Positions 8,932 through 18,140 of a DNA stretch of 50,458 bases are shown one piece after another. A program made the position numbers and the translations under genes. Source of the DNA: CAYPIE01 sp964410665 (GTDB taxonomy: Bacteria; Planctomycetota; Planctomycetia; Gemmatales; Gemmataceae); NCBI GenBank assembly GCA_964410665.1, contig CAYPIE010000042.1:1-50458 (forward strand), given 5' to 3'. Under the pieces are notes generated by a model. That model was not told the origin of the DNA and did not search any database. It saw nothing but the letters and a program-made list of their open reading frames with translations. Within the stretch, counting starts at the first letter, position 1. Each line of letters begins with the position of its first letter.

Positions 8932-9372
8932 TCAGACAGTGCCGCCAGCTTTGGGATTTCGCCGGCGAAACTGGCCAGGACAACCCGTATAAGGATGATC
9001 GTCATCCTCAGCGAGGAGAAATAAGTTGTCAGGGGTGAGTGACTTGGAAGGAGCCGGTCGCACACACCGGATTCGCTCATCTAGACAAGATTGTTCAAGT
9101 TCTGTATTTGGTCGGATTCGACGAAACAAATCGTCCTTGACGTTGTTGTCTAACGAAAAGTGCCCAGGCAGTTGGCGGAAGGCGGTCGCGATGTCGCTCC
9201 CCTGCAAAAAGCTAATCGCGGATTGAATGATCTCTTGCTGATCTCGATCGCATAAGTGAAATTGCGAAAAGGAGGGATCGACCACAAGTTGGCAGTTCAA
9301 GAGATTGTAGGGAAACCGATCGGCCAAAAGGGAATGCAGTCGCTTCGAAAGAAACGGGCCGAGCCGTTTCCC
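8932..9372 (-). pseudogene. C-terminal remnant of a glycosyltransferase paralogous to 13726-15933
   Basis: The open frame starts immediately after the TAG of methyltransferase B (same frame) and has no start codon or RBS of its own. Its translation aligns with the last third of the C-terminal domain of the 735-aa membrane protein: LGPFLSKRLHSLL with LGEPLPRERQLLY, and DIATAFRQLPGHFSLDNNV with DIGKAFCRLPDSYRLENHV. The membrane part is missing. It looks like a truncated copy whose upstream portion was replaced by the methyltransferase. The final 40 residues have no counterpart and are probably read-through. Confidence 0.6.
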
Positions 9373-10497
9373 CTAGCGTTGGGTGAACCGCATCAATAAC
9401 CGCTCGACGTGCTCGGCCCACTTCCAGCGTGCGAACACCTCGGCCTTGAGCCCCAGGAGTCCGGCCATGCGCAGGAAATAGTCGCCGTTGAGGTGCATTT
9501 CGCCCCGGTTGCCCAGGCCGCGCTCGACCAGCGCCGAGCTCAAGAAGTCGGCGATGATCTGTCCGCCGGGACTGAGCAAGCGCATGGCCTCGCCGAGTAG
9601 CAGTATTGATTCATCAATATGTGTATGTGTAAATACACTGAAGAACAGAACCGTGTCAAACGGCCCTTCATGATCCTCGATCGGCAGCGAGGTCATCGCG
9701 TTGACGCGGAAGACGAAGTTCGGTCGTTTGAACTCCCCCCGGCAAAAGTCGATGGCTTGCTGCGCCAGGTCGGTGCCGTAATATGCGCCCCGGTCGGAGA
9801 GATACCCCTCCAGGCCAATGGCAATCTGGCCGGTGCCGCAGCCGACGTCCAGCACCCGTTCGTCGGGCGTCACGCCCAGTTCCTGGGTGAGCATTGAATG
9901 GCGTTCCCGGGCCGACTTTTCGTAGGCCTCGCGCGAGTGGTAGGCCCCGACCACCCACCAGTAGTTGTCCTGCAAGTTAGCGTTTCGGAACACAGCGTGG
10001 TAGTCGATGTCCCGTTCATGTGGGAAGTTGACCTGGACCGCAAAGTGGTGGGTGCCACGCAACTCAAACGAGCCCAGGTCTGGCTGGATCAGCGCGAAGC
10101 CCAAGCGGAAATCGCCGACCGACGGCGGGGCGATGATGGGCAGGCGGAACTCCACCGGTTCACCGGGGTATAGGGTGTCGGGGAGAGCGACCGGTGTAGT
10201 CGCTTCCGGGTAGCGAGCTTTGGTCAAGGGTTGCCAGGTGTAGTGGAGCTGAACCGGGTGGCTACCCCGTGAGGTAAGCGGGATACCGGCCAGGTTGTTG
10301 ATGCGGAGCCGCACCTCGGTGACCAGCTTGACAGCCACCATCAACGGCGGGTTGAGAACTTGGAACTCAACCAGCGCAGCTTCTTTGGACAACGGACCGT
10401 CCAACCGGTGCGGCCTGAGAAGTTGCCGGCTCGCGCGGCGAAGCATGCGGATCGGCCGCCAGCGGAGCAAAGCGGTGCCCGAGAGGAGGTTCAACAC
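9373..10497 (-). CDS. SAM methyltransferase with Ig-like N-terminal domain (copy B)
   Basis: 374 aa, same architecture as copy A: a beta-sandwich domain and then a class-I methyltransferase with VLDVGCGTGQ. The start is GTG 10497, with AAGGAG seven bases upstream. From about residue 158 to near the end it is identical to copy A; the N-terminal 150 residues differ at roughly one position in five, mostly conservatively, so both copies appear to be under selection. The upstream gene (10697-13630) is on the same strand, about 200 bases away. It probably modifies the same kind of surface glycan, with the N-terminal domain perhaps setting specificity (inference). Confidence 0.85.
   Translation of the reverse strand: MLNLLSGTALLRWRPIRMLRRASRQLLRPHRLDGPLSKEAALVEFQVLNPPLMVAVKLVTEVRLRINNLAGIPLTSRGSHPVQLHYTWQPLTKARYPEATTPVALPDTLYPGEPVEFRLPIIAPPSVGDFRLGFALIQPDLGSFELRGTHHFAVQVNFPHERDIDYHAVFRNANLQDNYWWVVGAYHSREAYEKSARERHSMLTQELGVTPDERVLDVGCGTGQIAIGLEGYLSDRGAYYGTDLAQQAIDFCRGEFKRPNFVFRVNAMTSLPIEDHEGPFDTVLFFSVFTHTHIDESILLLGEAMRLLSPGGQIIADFLSSALVERGLGNRGEMHLNGDYFLRMAGLLGLKAEVFARWKWAEHVERLLMRFTQR
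9397..9969. repeat. 573-bp block identical to 5464-6036
   Basis: Partner of the identical block in methyltransferase A, in the same orientation and 3933 bases away. It can support deletion or conversion between the copies; the interval holds the frameshifted glycosyltransferase and the remnant. Confidence 0.85.
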
Positions 10498-10696
10498 CGG
10501 TCATCTCCTTTTGCCGGCTCTCCAAAGTCGGCGACGATGCCATCCTAGCTCTTTAGACGTTGCTTGGCGGAAATACGTCAATGCCTCCCCGCCGGCAAGC
10601 CCAACTTTCGTGGAGACTGCCTGGGAACCGAGGTCTCTACCCGCCCCGGTCAAATTGTCGGGTGAGCTGAGACGGTTCGCGTACGATTCTCCTCAG

Positions 10697-12208
10697 CTAG
10701 CCTAAAAACACTCCAGAGGCGAACAGCCCGTTAAACGGAGTCAGTTCGAACATCGGGTCCGCAGCCACACCATTTTCGGTGATGGTTTTGCCTGGATAAG
10801 CCCGAATGGATGGCCGAGAACCCATTAACGCGTAGGCCAGTATTTCCGCATTGGTGTCGCCGTCAAAGTCTTTTGCGGTGATGCGGACTCCGTTAATGCT
10901 ATCGAGATTCCCCGCGAAAAAGTTGCCGATCGGAACCAGTCGATTCTCCCGGGTCAACGCTTGTCCGGAGAGAATGAATACCCGTGGGGCTCCTCCGGGC
11001 CCCGCACCGGCCAGGATGTCCCCGAACCCATCGCCGTCGGTGTCTGCCGCGGTCAGATAGGTACCGTTTCGCAGGCTCGATTCAAAGGCAAAAAAATCGG
11101 CAAAGAGCTTTTGTGGCGACTCGGCGAGGCTGGAGCCATCGAACCCAGCAACCCGAGGACCACCGCCGAACCCGGCTCCCAAGAGCAAGTCCGCCAGCAG
11201 ATCTCCGTTTAGATCGGCCAGTGCCGGTCGAACGCCACCACGGAAGTTGACATCCTCGATCCCAAAGAAATCGGCGAACTGACTCCCAGAGGGCCCATCG
11301 AAGACCCGAGCACGGGGTCCACCGAACTGGTCAGGAGTAATCACATAATCTGCAACCCGGTCACCGTTCACATCACCAGCCGCCACAAAGACTCCGCCGG
11401 TGAACGCTTCCTCGAAAGCCTGGATGCTGCGAATGATCTGTCGCAAGACACCATCAAATATGTTGATGCGTGCCGTGACCCCCGGGCCGGTACCCGCGAT
11501 CACGTCGGCAACGCCGTCGCCGGTGACATCGGCCATGGCCACCCGTACGCCACCGGTGAAAGAAGGATCGAAAGCAAACAGGGAGTAGAGTTCGGAGCCG
11601 TTGCGATCGAAGACGCGGACGACTGGGCCCCCACCGAAGTCGGCCCCGACGGCGAACTCAGCCACATCAGTCTGGCCCAGCGGTGAACCCGGTGCGTATA
11701 TCGCCGTCAGTGTCGAGTCAGAAACTGGAATAATAAACTCATGTTCACGTTCTCCACCGTCCGACCAATGATCAAAGAAATAGCGGACTCCGTTCCTCGT
11801 GATGGCCGGCGGGGCCTCCACAGCACGGATGACTCCGGAGACACCTTCGAATGAATACGGCAACGACACCCTTGAACCATCAAGGCTGGCAAAGTTGGCC
11901 ACATTGCTATCGATGCGAACCCTCGACACCTCGGGAGTTAAATCCCGAGTCACCACCGACTCCAAGCCAAGAGGATCCGTGGCGGTGAGCACGATTCGAT
12001 AGGCAACATTTGTTGAAAGAAAGGGGGTTCGGGAGGGCACGGTAAAGGAGCCCGACTCGATTCCAGACTGGCTGCGTACAAAAGGCCTGACCACATCGCC
12101 GGTCACATAGTCTACCCTCCAGGTCAGGGCATCTTTGGCGAGCGGTCCAGTTTCGGGGTCCACCGCACGACCGCGAAACTCGTAGGTTTCCCCGGCAATG
12201 AACTTCAC
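10697..12208 (-). CDS. C-terminal FG-GAP-like part of a secreted protein cut by an amber codon
   Basis: 503 codons in the same frame as the gene upstream, separated only by TAG (12212-12214) and one Gly codon. There is no RBS, so it is probably not an independent gene. The first 120 residues continue a PKD/glucose-dehydrogenase-associated beta domain (VKFIAGETYEFRGRAVDPE). The rest is a series of FG-GAP-like repeats with the words ADFGGGPVVRVFD, GGVRVAMADVTGDGVAD and GAGFGGGPRVAGFD, with Asp-rich DxDGDG-type loops expected to bind calcium in a beta-propeller. It would be extracellular. Functional expression would need readthrough or repair of the stop. Confidence 0.75.
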   Translation of the reverse strand: MKFIAGETYEFRGRAVDPETGPLAKDALTWRVDYVTGDVVRPFVRSQSGIESGSFTVPSRTPFLSTNVAYRIVLTATDPLGLESVVTRDLTPEVSRVRIDSNVANFASLDGSRVSLPYSFEGVSGVIRAVEAPPAITRNGVRYFFDHWSDGGEREHEFIIPVSDSTLTAIYAPGSPLGQTDVAEFAVGADFGGGPVVRVFDRNGSELYSLFAFDPSFTGGVRVAMADVTGDGVADVIAGTGPGVTARINIFDGVLRQIIRSIQAFEEAFTGGVFVAAGDVNGDRVADYVITPDQFGGPRARVFDGPSGSQFADFFGIEDVNFRGGVRPALADLNGDLLADLLLGAGFGGGPRVAGFDGSSLAESPQKLFADFFAFESSLRNGTYLTAADTDGDGFGDILAGAGPGGAPRVFILSGQALTRENRLVPIGNFFAGNLDSINGVRITAKDFDGDTNAEILAYALMGSRPSIRAYPGKTITENGVAADPMFELTPFNGLFASGVFLG

Positions 12209-12211
12209 TCC

Positions 12212-13630
12212 CTAGCTCGGCAACTCGATTACTGCATCTGGCGGCAGATCGGTGGTCACCGACAAGACGGCTTGGTTGCTGACCATGGTGCCAAAATCGT
12301 TCGTGATCATCACTTGAATTCGAGTACCGTCTTCGGGCAGATCGACCTTCTCCAGCGTATATGCTGGACCAGTCGCTCCTGGAATCGCAGTGCCATCCCG
12401 TTGCCAGCTGTAGCTCAGTGGGGATGCTCCGCTGACTTCAACTTCAAAGGTGGCATCCTGCCCGACTGAGACCAAATCACTTTTCGGCTGACTGACGATT
12501 TGCGGTGCTAAGGTTGTAGCGGTGCTGATTTTCGAGAGGCGTCCGCCGAATTCAAGGTAAAGGAGCGACCCCGAATCGGTCACTTCTAAATCGGCAGGAA
12601 AGACAAGCCCATCTGCGAAAAGGGACACCTCCCCGGAAACCGGGTCATATCGATTCAGGGTTCCCTGCACAAAGTCAGCAAAAAAATAGTCGCCAACAAA
12701 GGAGTCACCAAACTGCGCGGTAGTAGGTTGATAGAAATCGGCCCCGGTAATCGCCAAACCTTCACTACCAAGGGGAGTGTGTGGAATGGCTAAGATTGGG
12801 GAAAGGAATCTTGGATCAGTCGTCGGACCTTCCGTATTGGGCCAACCATAATTGCCACCTAGAACTCCTACATTGACCTCTTCATATTGGGTACCCCCAA
12901 CATCATTGATCAACATCTGTCCCGTGATCGGATGAAAAGTGAAGGTGAATGGGTTACGTAACCCGAGAGCCCAGATCGACCGGTGGATTCCAGACGTTTG
13001 ATTGTAAAACGGATTATCAGGAGGAATCGTTCCATCAGAATTAATCCGGAGGATCTTGCCATGAATACTCGAGAGATCCTGTGAGAGAGAAGGAATGCCA
13101 CCGTCACCGACCGCAATATACAACTTCCCATCAGGTCCAAAATGTAAGGCACCACCGTTGTGATTGGTAATAAAACTGACCGCTTGGCCTAACTCGACTA
13201 AGGGCACTTCCGAGTTAAGTACCGCGCGGTCGCCGTCAGCCGTGAATCGGCTAACACGAGCAAAGGGTGCACCTGGCTCTTGGAGGGGAGTGTAATATAC
13301 ATAGACATACTGATTATCTGCAAAATTGGGATCAAGCGTGACACCCAATAACCCGCGTTCGCTAAAGTCGTCCACGCGAATGCTGACGAATGGTTCGGGC
13401 AATAATTGATCGTCTTTAATGACACGAAGGTCGCCGCCGACCTCAGCGACGAAGATCCTCCCATCCGGAGCAACTTCAATTGCCGAGGGTAACTCAAGGC
13501 TATCGGTAAGGATCTGTTCCACAAATCCTGCGGGCAGATTCGCCGGGGTGATCCGGTCTTCAAACAACTCGACTTGGAGTGGGGCAACGTTGGAATAGCT
13601 GGGAACCATATCGGCCTCGGTAGCAAACAT
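12212..13630 (-). CDS. Secreted glucose/sorbosone-dehydrogenase-like protein (N-terminal part)
   Basis: 472 aa. The start carries the planctomycete surface-protein motif LFEDRITPANLP instead of a plain signal peptide. Residues about 25-375 form a soluble PQQ-type sugar dehydrogenase beta-propeller: LPSAIEVAPDGRIFVAEVGG, ERGLLGVTLDPNF, HNGGALHFGPDGKLYIAVGD, GLRNPFTFTFHP and GGNYGWPNTEGP are family signatures. An Ig-like domain (QPKSDLVSVGQDATFEV) follows. The frame then meets TAG and continues for another 503 codons with FG-GAP repeats, so the ancestral protein had about 977 residues. CAG or GAG to TAG would be a one-base change. ATG 13630 has no clear RBS; ATG 13609 is an alternative. Confidence 0.8.
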   Translation of the reverse strand: MFATEADMVPSYSNVAPLQVELFEDRITPANLPAGFVEQILTDSLELPSAIEVAPDGRIFVAEVGGDLRVIKDDQLLPEPFVSIRVDDFSERGLLGVTLDPNFADNQYVYVYYTPLQEPGAPFARVSRFTADGDRAVLNSEVPLVELGQAVSFITNHNGGALHFGPDGKLYIAVGDGGIPSLSQDLSSIHGKILRINSDGTIPPDNPFYNQTSGIHRSIWALGLRNPFTFTFHPITGQMLINDVGGTQYEEVNVGVLGGNYGWPNTEGPTTDPRFLSPILAIPHTPLGSEGLAITGADFYQPTTAQFGDSFVGDYFFADFVQGTLNRYDPVSGEVSLFADGLVFPADLEVTDSGSLLYLEFGGRLSKISTATTLAPQIVSQPKSDLVSVGQDATFEVEVSGASPLSYSWQRDGTAIPGATGPAYTLEKVDLPEDGTRIQVMITNDFGTMVSNQAVLSVTTDLPPDAVIELPS

Positions 13631-13725
13631 TACGTTTTTTACAATCTAGCCCGTCTGGTTGCCCAGTATCCCGAGAAGTCCGCCTTTGCCCCGAGTTTGC
13701 AGAAGTGAATTGCAGCAGGACTTCT

Positions 13726-15933
13726 TTAATCGACACCACCAAGCTTTTCAGTTAACCACCTAGGGGCTGACCAAATCCGCGGCTGGTCAGGATGAGCCTG
13801 ACGGAGCCGCGCGGCGTATACGTCGATCTCCTCCGGGGTGGCTTGACGCTCTCTTCGATACAAGAAAACTTCCACATGGTTCTCAAGCCGATACGAATCC
13901 GGTAGACGACAGAATGCCTTCCCGATATCCCTACGGTGGAGCAGACTCTCGGCCGTCGCGTTCACAATCGCCTGACCTTCTGGTTTACCATGTATCTGAG
14001 GTGGAGAAGCAACGATCAGCACGTCTGCGGCAAACACCCACTCCGGAAACCCACTGGTGAAATCCTGGTTCGGGTAAAGCAGCTGCCGTTCCCGCGGCAG
14101 CGGTTCGCCCAAGGTGAGATCCGATCCTCGGAAGTGTGAGGAATTCAGCGTTCCAGAACATGCGACTACCGCATACTGTTCTCCCGGATTCAGTTCTACG
14201 CGAACCGCCTCAACCATCCGGCGAAACTCCACCAGATCATCTCGTCGAAGCGGATGGATCATCACCGTTGGGAACCAGGGTGTACAGCGATTCGCATAGA
14301 CTGACGCCGACGGAAGGACCGTGAGAATGAGCATACACACCCCGGTCACTGCACCAAGACAGATTAGAGTCAGAGCCACCAGCCTCGATCGAATCCACCG
14401 TGTGATCAGCACCAGCGCGAGGCTCGTCACGACCAAATAGGACGGTGCGAACAAGAATCTGTGATGGAGCAACATGTCTTGAATCTGGGAAAAATGCAGA
14501 TAGATGATCGGCACCATCGAACCGGTCACCATCGCAACCCGTCTCGTGGACGGTTGGCAGCAGAGTACGACCAGGCTGGCGAGCCCTAACCCCACCGGAA
14601 CTCGGCCGATTTGGTCGATCACCATCCAAAGCCGCTCCAGGAAAGTTGCCTGGGTTTTCCAGAACGTAAACCCTTCGGAGAGGTCTGAGGTCACGACACG
14701 GGTTACCATTGGCAATGCCAAACCGATCAATAAAATACATATTATTGTACAAACAATTATCATCGGTCGAACCGCTTCCAGGAGCGACCGGACCGTCCTC
14801 GAAGGGTTGATCATAAAAATTATAATATGTTCAATCGTCATTACCGCTATAAAAGCTGTCACCCAAAAGGAGTACCAGCGGCGGAATAGGATCATGCTGG
14901 CCAACAGAACACCAATCCCCATGAGCGACCATCTACTGAGAGTTCCCGCAGGACGGGACAAGTAGATCCCAAACACCACTAGGCCGAGAGCCGCCCCGCC
15001 AATCCCGACATAGCCGCGGAGGGTTGCCGCCCAGAACCACGGGGACAGTGCCACGAGCAGGCAAGGGATCACGACGGCACTCATGGGCACATCAGCCATG
15101 ATGGTTGGAATGGTTCGCTGCTGGACAAAGAGAAGAGCGAGGTACACGGCTGGAAAATAGCAGGTAACGATGCTGAGAATGTACACGTCCCTGGAATCAC
15201 CAAAGACCGCCTGTGACAGCGCCAGTGAGATCGCCGGCAATGGTCCAAAGTCATCCTCCCGGAGAGAACGAAGAGTCTCCCCGATCGCTCCGGCGAAGGA
15301 GGTTTTGAGCTCGGACGCCAGATCCGCACTGATGAACCAATAGTTCGCGAAGTCCCAGTAATAGACGGTTTCTTCACTGTGCACGAACCAAAATGCGAAA
15401 GAATTGCCCGCGATGAGGAGAAGGAGTGTCGCCGCGACAACCGCTGGGCGGGACACTCGCCAACGGACAAACGGCTGCAGGGATTCCGAGCGTGGATCAT
15501 CCTTGAACGCGAAGTTCATAAGTAGTAGTAACACTGCTGTCAGCACAAAGGCATTTGTTATCAACAAAATTAAATTTAAAAATTGATAGGTGTCTTCGCT
15601 GAGCTTCCACAGGTTGTTGGTCCATCCCGAATCGGGTCGTGTGTGGTTCCATATCACTAAAGTGGAGAGGCCAAGCCAGGCCAGCCCTCCGAGTGCGGCC
15701 TGGGGCGAGGAGAGCCAGTGGACGCTGCCCCATGCATCCCGGCGAATCAGGCATTCGAGCGGCCAACTCAACAGCAGGCAAATCAAGCCACAGGTAAGCC
15801 ACCAGAGCTCGGGATTCGGGTAAAAATGGACAAGGTTACATATCTGCGAGGTTAGGGAAAACGCTAGGCACAACGCGAGTCCAAACGCTTTGCCCGATAC
15901 CTGTGGCTGCCATCTCAGCATCACTCTGATCAT
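13726..15933 (-). CDS. Large polytopic GT-C-like membrane protein
   Basis: 735 aa. A dozen or so hydrophobic segments fill residues 15-560, and a soluble C-terminal domain of about 170 residues follows. The pattern, including VYYWDFANYW in the first large loop, resembles dolichyl/undecaprenyl-phosphate-sugar glycosyltransferases (GT39/GT83-like), which transfer sugars on the outer face of the membrane; the assignment is by topology and is not firm. ATG 15933 is chosen over the longer frame to 16014 because GAGGA lies 7 bases upstream. The C-terminal domain is the parent type of the remnant at 8932-9372. It is the first gene of the leftward surface cluster. Confidence 0.7.
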   Translation of the reverse strand: MIRVMLRWQPQVSGKAFGLALCLAFSLTSQICNLVHFYPNPELWWLTCGLICLLLSWPLECLIRRDAWGSVHWLSSPQAALGGLAWLGLSTLVIWNHTRPDSGWTNNLWKLSEDTYQFLNLILLITNAFVLTAVLLLLMNFAFKDDPRSESLQPFVRWRVSRPAVVAATLLLLIAGNSFAFWFVHSEETVYYWDFANYWFISADLASELKTSFAGAIGETLRSLREDDFGPLPAISLALSQAVFGDSRDVYILSIVTCYFPAVYLALLFVQQRTIPTIMADVPMSAVVIPCLLVALSPWFWAATLRGYVGIGGAALGLVVFGIYLSRPAGTLSRWSLMGIGVLLASMILFRRWYSFWVTAFIAVMTIEHIIIFMINPSRTVRSLLEAVRPMIIVCTIICILLIGLALPMVTRVVTSDLSEGFTFWKTQATFLERLWMVIDQIGRVPVGLGLASLVVLCCQPSTRRVAMVTGSMVPIIYLHFSQIQDMLLHHRFLFAPSYLVVTSLALVLITRWIRSRLVALTLICLGAVTGVCMLILTVLPSASVYANRCTPWFPTVMIHPLRRDDLVEFRRMVEAVRVELNPGEQYAVVACSGTLNSSHFRGSDLTLGEPLPRERQLLYPNQDFTSGFPEWVFAADVLIVASPPQIHGKPEGQAIVNATAESLLHRRDIGKAFCRLPDSYRLENHVEVFLYRRERQATPEEIDVYAARLRQAHPDQPRIWSAPRWLTEKLGGVD

Positions 15934-16476
15934 CGCTTTTCCTCGAATCGAGGCGGCATCTTCACCGCGTTTGCCCGGATGGTGTGCAATCGACTGGTGA
16001 GAGCGATTTCCCAAAGAGTAGGATCGACAGGATAGTCATCTCTATTTTGATTAATAATCAAACAAAATATTTATTTTATTGATTAATTTGCCTCTCATCC
16101 CTTATTGGGCTCGTTCCCACTTTCACAACCGCTGTTCCTCTATTCCCTGGATTGTGCAGTTGAACGCCAAACTACCTAGGTGTTCCGCACGCGGGAGAGT
16201 CCAGGTGGTATTATTCTTCGGTGATTTTGGGGCCAATAAGTTAAGTAAATTCAACTTGACTGATCTGAGCCGTTTCATTTGCCCAACTGGTCAGAAACGG
16301 GCAGCAACACGTTGGCACGGGATGGTGGAGCTGGAGGTGTCGGGTCATCTTGTGGCTTCGCTTCGTCAACGCATGCTCCAGGCACCGGGGCCACCTGGTC
16401 GGGTCCACTCCCCCCGATAAAGTACTCTACATTGGTTCTCTTGAACCGATCCTACCCCGGTGCCGAACGATATGGT
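15934..16476. other. Intergenic region with an AT-rich island
   Basis: 543 bases without a convincing gene. At 16040-16090 the sequence becomes strongly AT-rich, unlike its surroundings. It contains TTGATT-AAT-AATCAA (16047-16061), a small perfect dyad, and TTGATTAAT again at 16079-16087. This is a likely promoter/operator zone for the leftward gene starting at 15933. The rest shows nothing recognisable. Confidence 0.5.
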
Positions 16477-17892
16477 TTACTTCGGTTCTACCTGCCCATC
16501 TTCGCCCGCCTTCTCTCGGGCCTCGTTCGGCTCTAGGTTATCGTGCCCGGAGCGGGTCGGGCCGTTGGTATAGGGGTGCTCGGGTACGAAAGTAATGTCG
16601 CGGCCTTTGGGAAGTCTGCCCTTCTCACTGTTGGCGATCACCACCGAAGCCGACAGGTCGCCGATGACGTTTAACGTCGTTCGCGACATGTCCAGGATGC
16701 GGTCGATGCCCAACACCAAGGCGATGGCCTCGACGGGCACGCCGACCGAAACCAGCACCATGGCCAACAGTGGGATCGAGCCGCCGGGAACGCCCGCCGC
16801 ACCGATGGCGGTCAGCACGCAGATCATCACAATGCCAATCTGCTGCACTAGCGTCAGATCCCCGGGCAAGAACACTTGGGCCAGGAACACACCGGTGATC
16901 CCCTCGAACAAGGCGGTGCCGTTCATGTTCATTGTCGCTCCCAGGGGCAACACAAAACCGGCGACCGGAACCGGCACTTCCAGCTCCTCCTGAGCGGTGC
17001 GGATGCTGGTCGGCAGCGTGGCGTTACTGGAGCTGGTCGAAAAGGCGGTGACGATCACATTGCGGATCTTGCTGTAGAACGTCCACGGGTTCATCCCGCC
17101 CAGAGACCGGATCAGGATCGGTAGCACCACCAGCCCCTGAATCAACAAGCCCAAGAGCACCACGAATACATAGATGCCCAGCCGCTGTAACAGATCAAAG
17201 CCAAACCGCGACGCCGTGGCAAAGATCAGGGCAAACACGCCGAAGGGAGCGATCCGCATCGCCAGCTGGATGATAAACACGGTGATATCGCCCACCGCCT
17301 CGAACACCCGGATCAGCGGGCCGGCCCGTTCGATCGGCAGGCGAGTCAGAGCTACCCCGACCAGCAGGGCGACAAAGATGACCGAGAGCATCTGGGTATT
17401 GACGGCCGCGTCCAGGGGGTTACGCGGGACGATGTTCACAATGGTGTCGATGTCAAACGTGCCGGAGCTCTTTAGCTTGGTGTCCGTTTCGCCGCGAAAG
17501 GTCTCGACAATTTCATCGCGCGTCTCGGGTGGGATGCCACGGCCTGGCTGGATCAGGTTGACGAGGACCAGGCCGATCGTCACTGCCGTTGTCATGGTAA
17601 TCAGGAAGTAGCCGATCGTCTTGGCGCCGATGCGGCCAAGTTCGCTGAGGTTCCCGAGTCGCACCACGCCCAGGGCCAGCGACGTGAATACCAGCGGGAC
17701 CACGGTGAGGATCAGCAGTCGCAAAAAGATCTGGCCGACCGGCTCCATGACGTACTTGTTCAGCAAGGACAACCAGCGCGGCTCCTCGGGCCCGGTGAAG
17801 GCATTGACCAATACTCCGGTAAGGCCACCGAGCAACAGGGCGAGCAGGATGTACCAGTGCAGATTCGACTTGCGTTCGGGGGTGCTGGTCAT
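16477..17892 (-). CDS. Dicarboxylate/amino acid:cation symporter (DAACS family)
   Basis: 471 aa inner-membrane transporter of the GltP/DctA type, which takes up C4-dicarboxylates or acidic amino acids with Na+ or H+. Family signatures are clear: the serine-rich reentrant loop FSTSSSNATLPTS, the TM7 motif GATMNMNGTA, the second reentrant loop AAGVPGGSIPLLAM, and DRILDMSRTTLNVIGD in TM8 for substrate and ion binding. The loop after TM3 (about residues 118-150) is longer than in E. coli GltP, with many charged residues. The last 45 residues are hydrophilic and rich in Glu. It stands alone, about 250 bases downstream of the next leftward gene. Confidence 0.93.
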   Translation of the reverse strand: MTSTPERKSNLHWYILLALLLGGLTGVLVNAFTGPEEPRWLSLLNKYVMEPVGQIFLRLLILTVVPLVFTSLALGVVRLGNLSELGRIGAKTIGYFLITMTTAVTIGLVLVNLIQPGRGIPPETRDEIVETFRGETDTKLKSSGTFDIDTIVNIVPRNPLDAAVNTQMLSVIFVALLVGVALTRLPIERAGPLIRVFEAVGDITVFIIQLAMRIAPFGVFALIFATASRFGFDLLQRLGIYVFVVLLGLLIQGLVVLPILIRSLGGMNPWTFYSKIRNVIVTAFSTSSSNATLPTSIRTAQEELEVPVPVAGFVLPLGATMNMNGTALFEGITGVFLAQVFLPGDLTLVQQIGIVMICVLTAIGAAGVPGGSIPLLAMVLVSVGVPVEAIALVLGIDRILDMSRTTLNVIGDLSASVVIANSEKGRLPKGRDITFVPEHPYTNGPTRSGHDNLEPNEAREKAGEDGQVEPK

Positions 17893-18140
17893 AGTCGCTC
17901 ACTTTCCGCGGGGCCGACGGACGGCCAGGTCGGATGATCGAGAGATAATTTGCCCTGTTTGGGCAAAGCTCCGCGAATTTTCCACTATTGTAGGAACTGG
18001 GAACATCTGGAAAGTTCCATTGGGATGAACGGCTTCGCTCCCGTTCCCAGTCGATGGGTTCGTCCCGCCGCTTCCGCGAACAGGTCAAGACACGGATGGT
18101 CAAACGGTTCATCGCCGGTGAATGTAGCATACGTTCATCC

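Noticed and set aside
8643..9038. 131-codon plus-strand frame in the gap beside the glycosyltransferase remnant
   Set aside because: Overlaps the remnant's aligned part on the other strand, lacks an RBS and has no recognisable domain.
16079..16595. Overlapping plus-strand frames in the 15.9-16.6 kb gap
   Set aside because: They run into the antisense of the symporter gene, have no RBS and show no domain.
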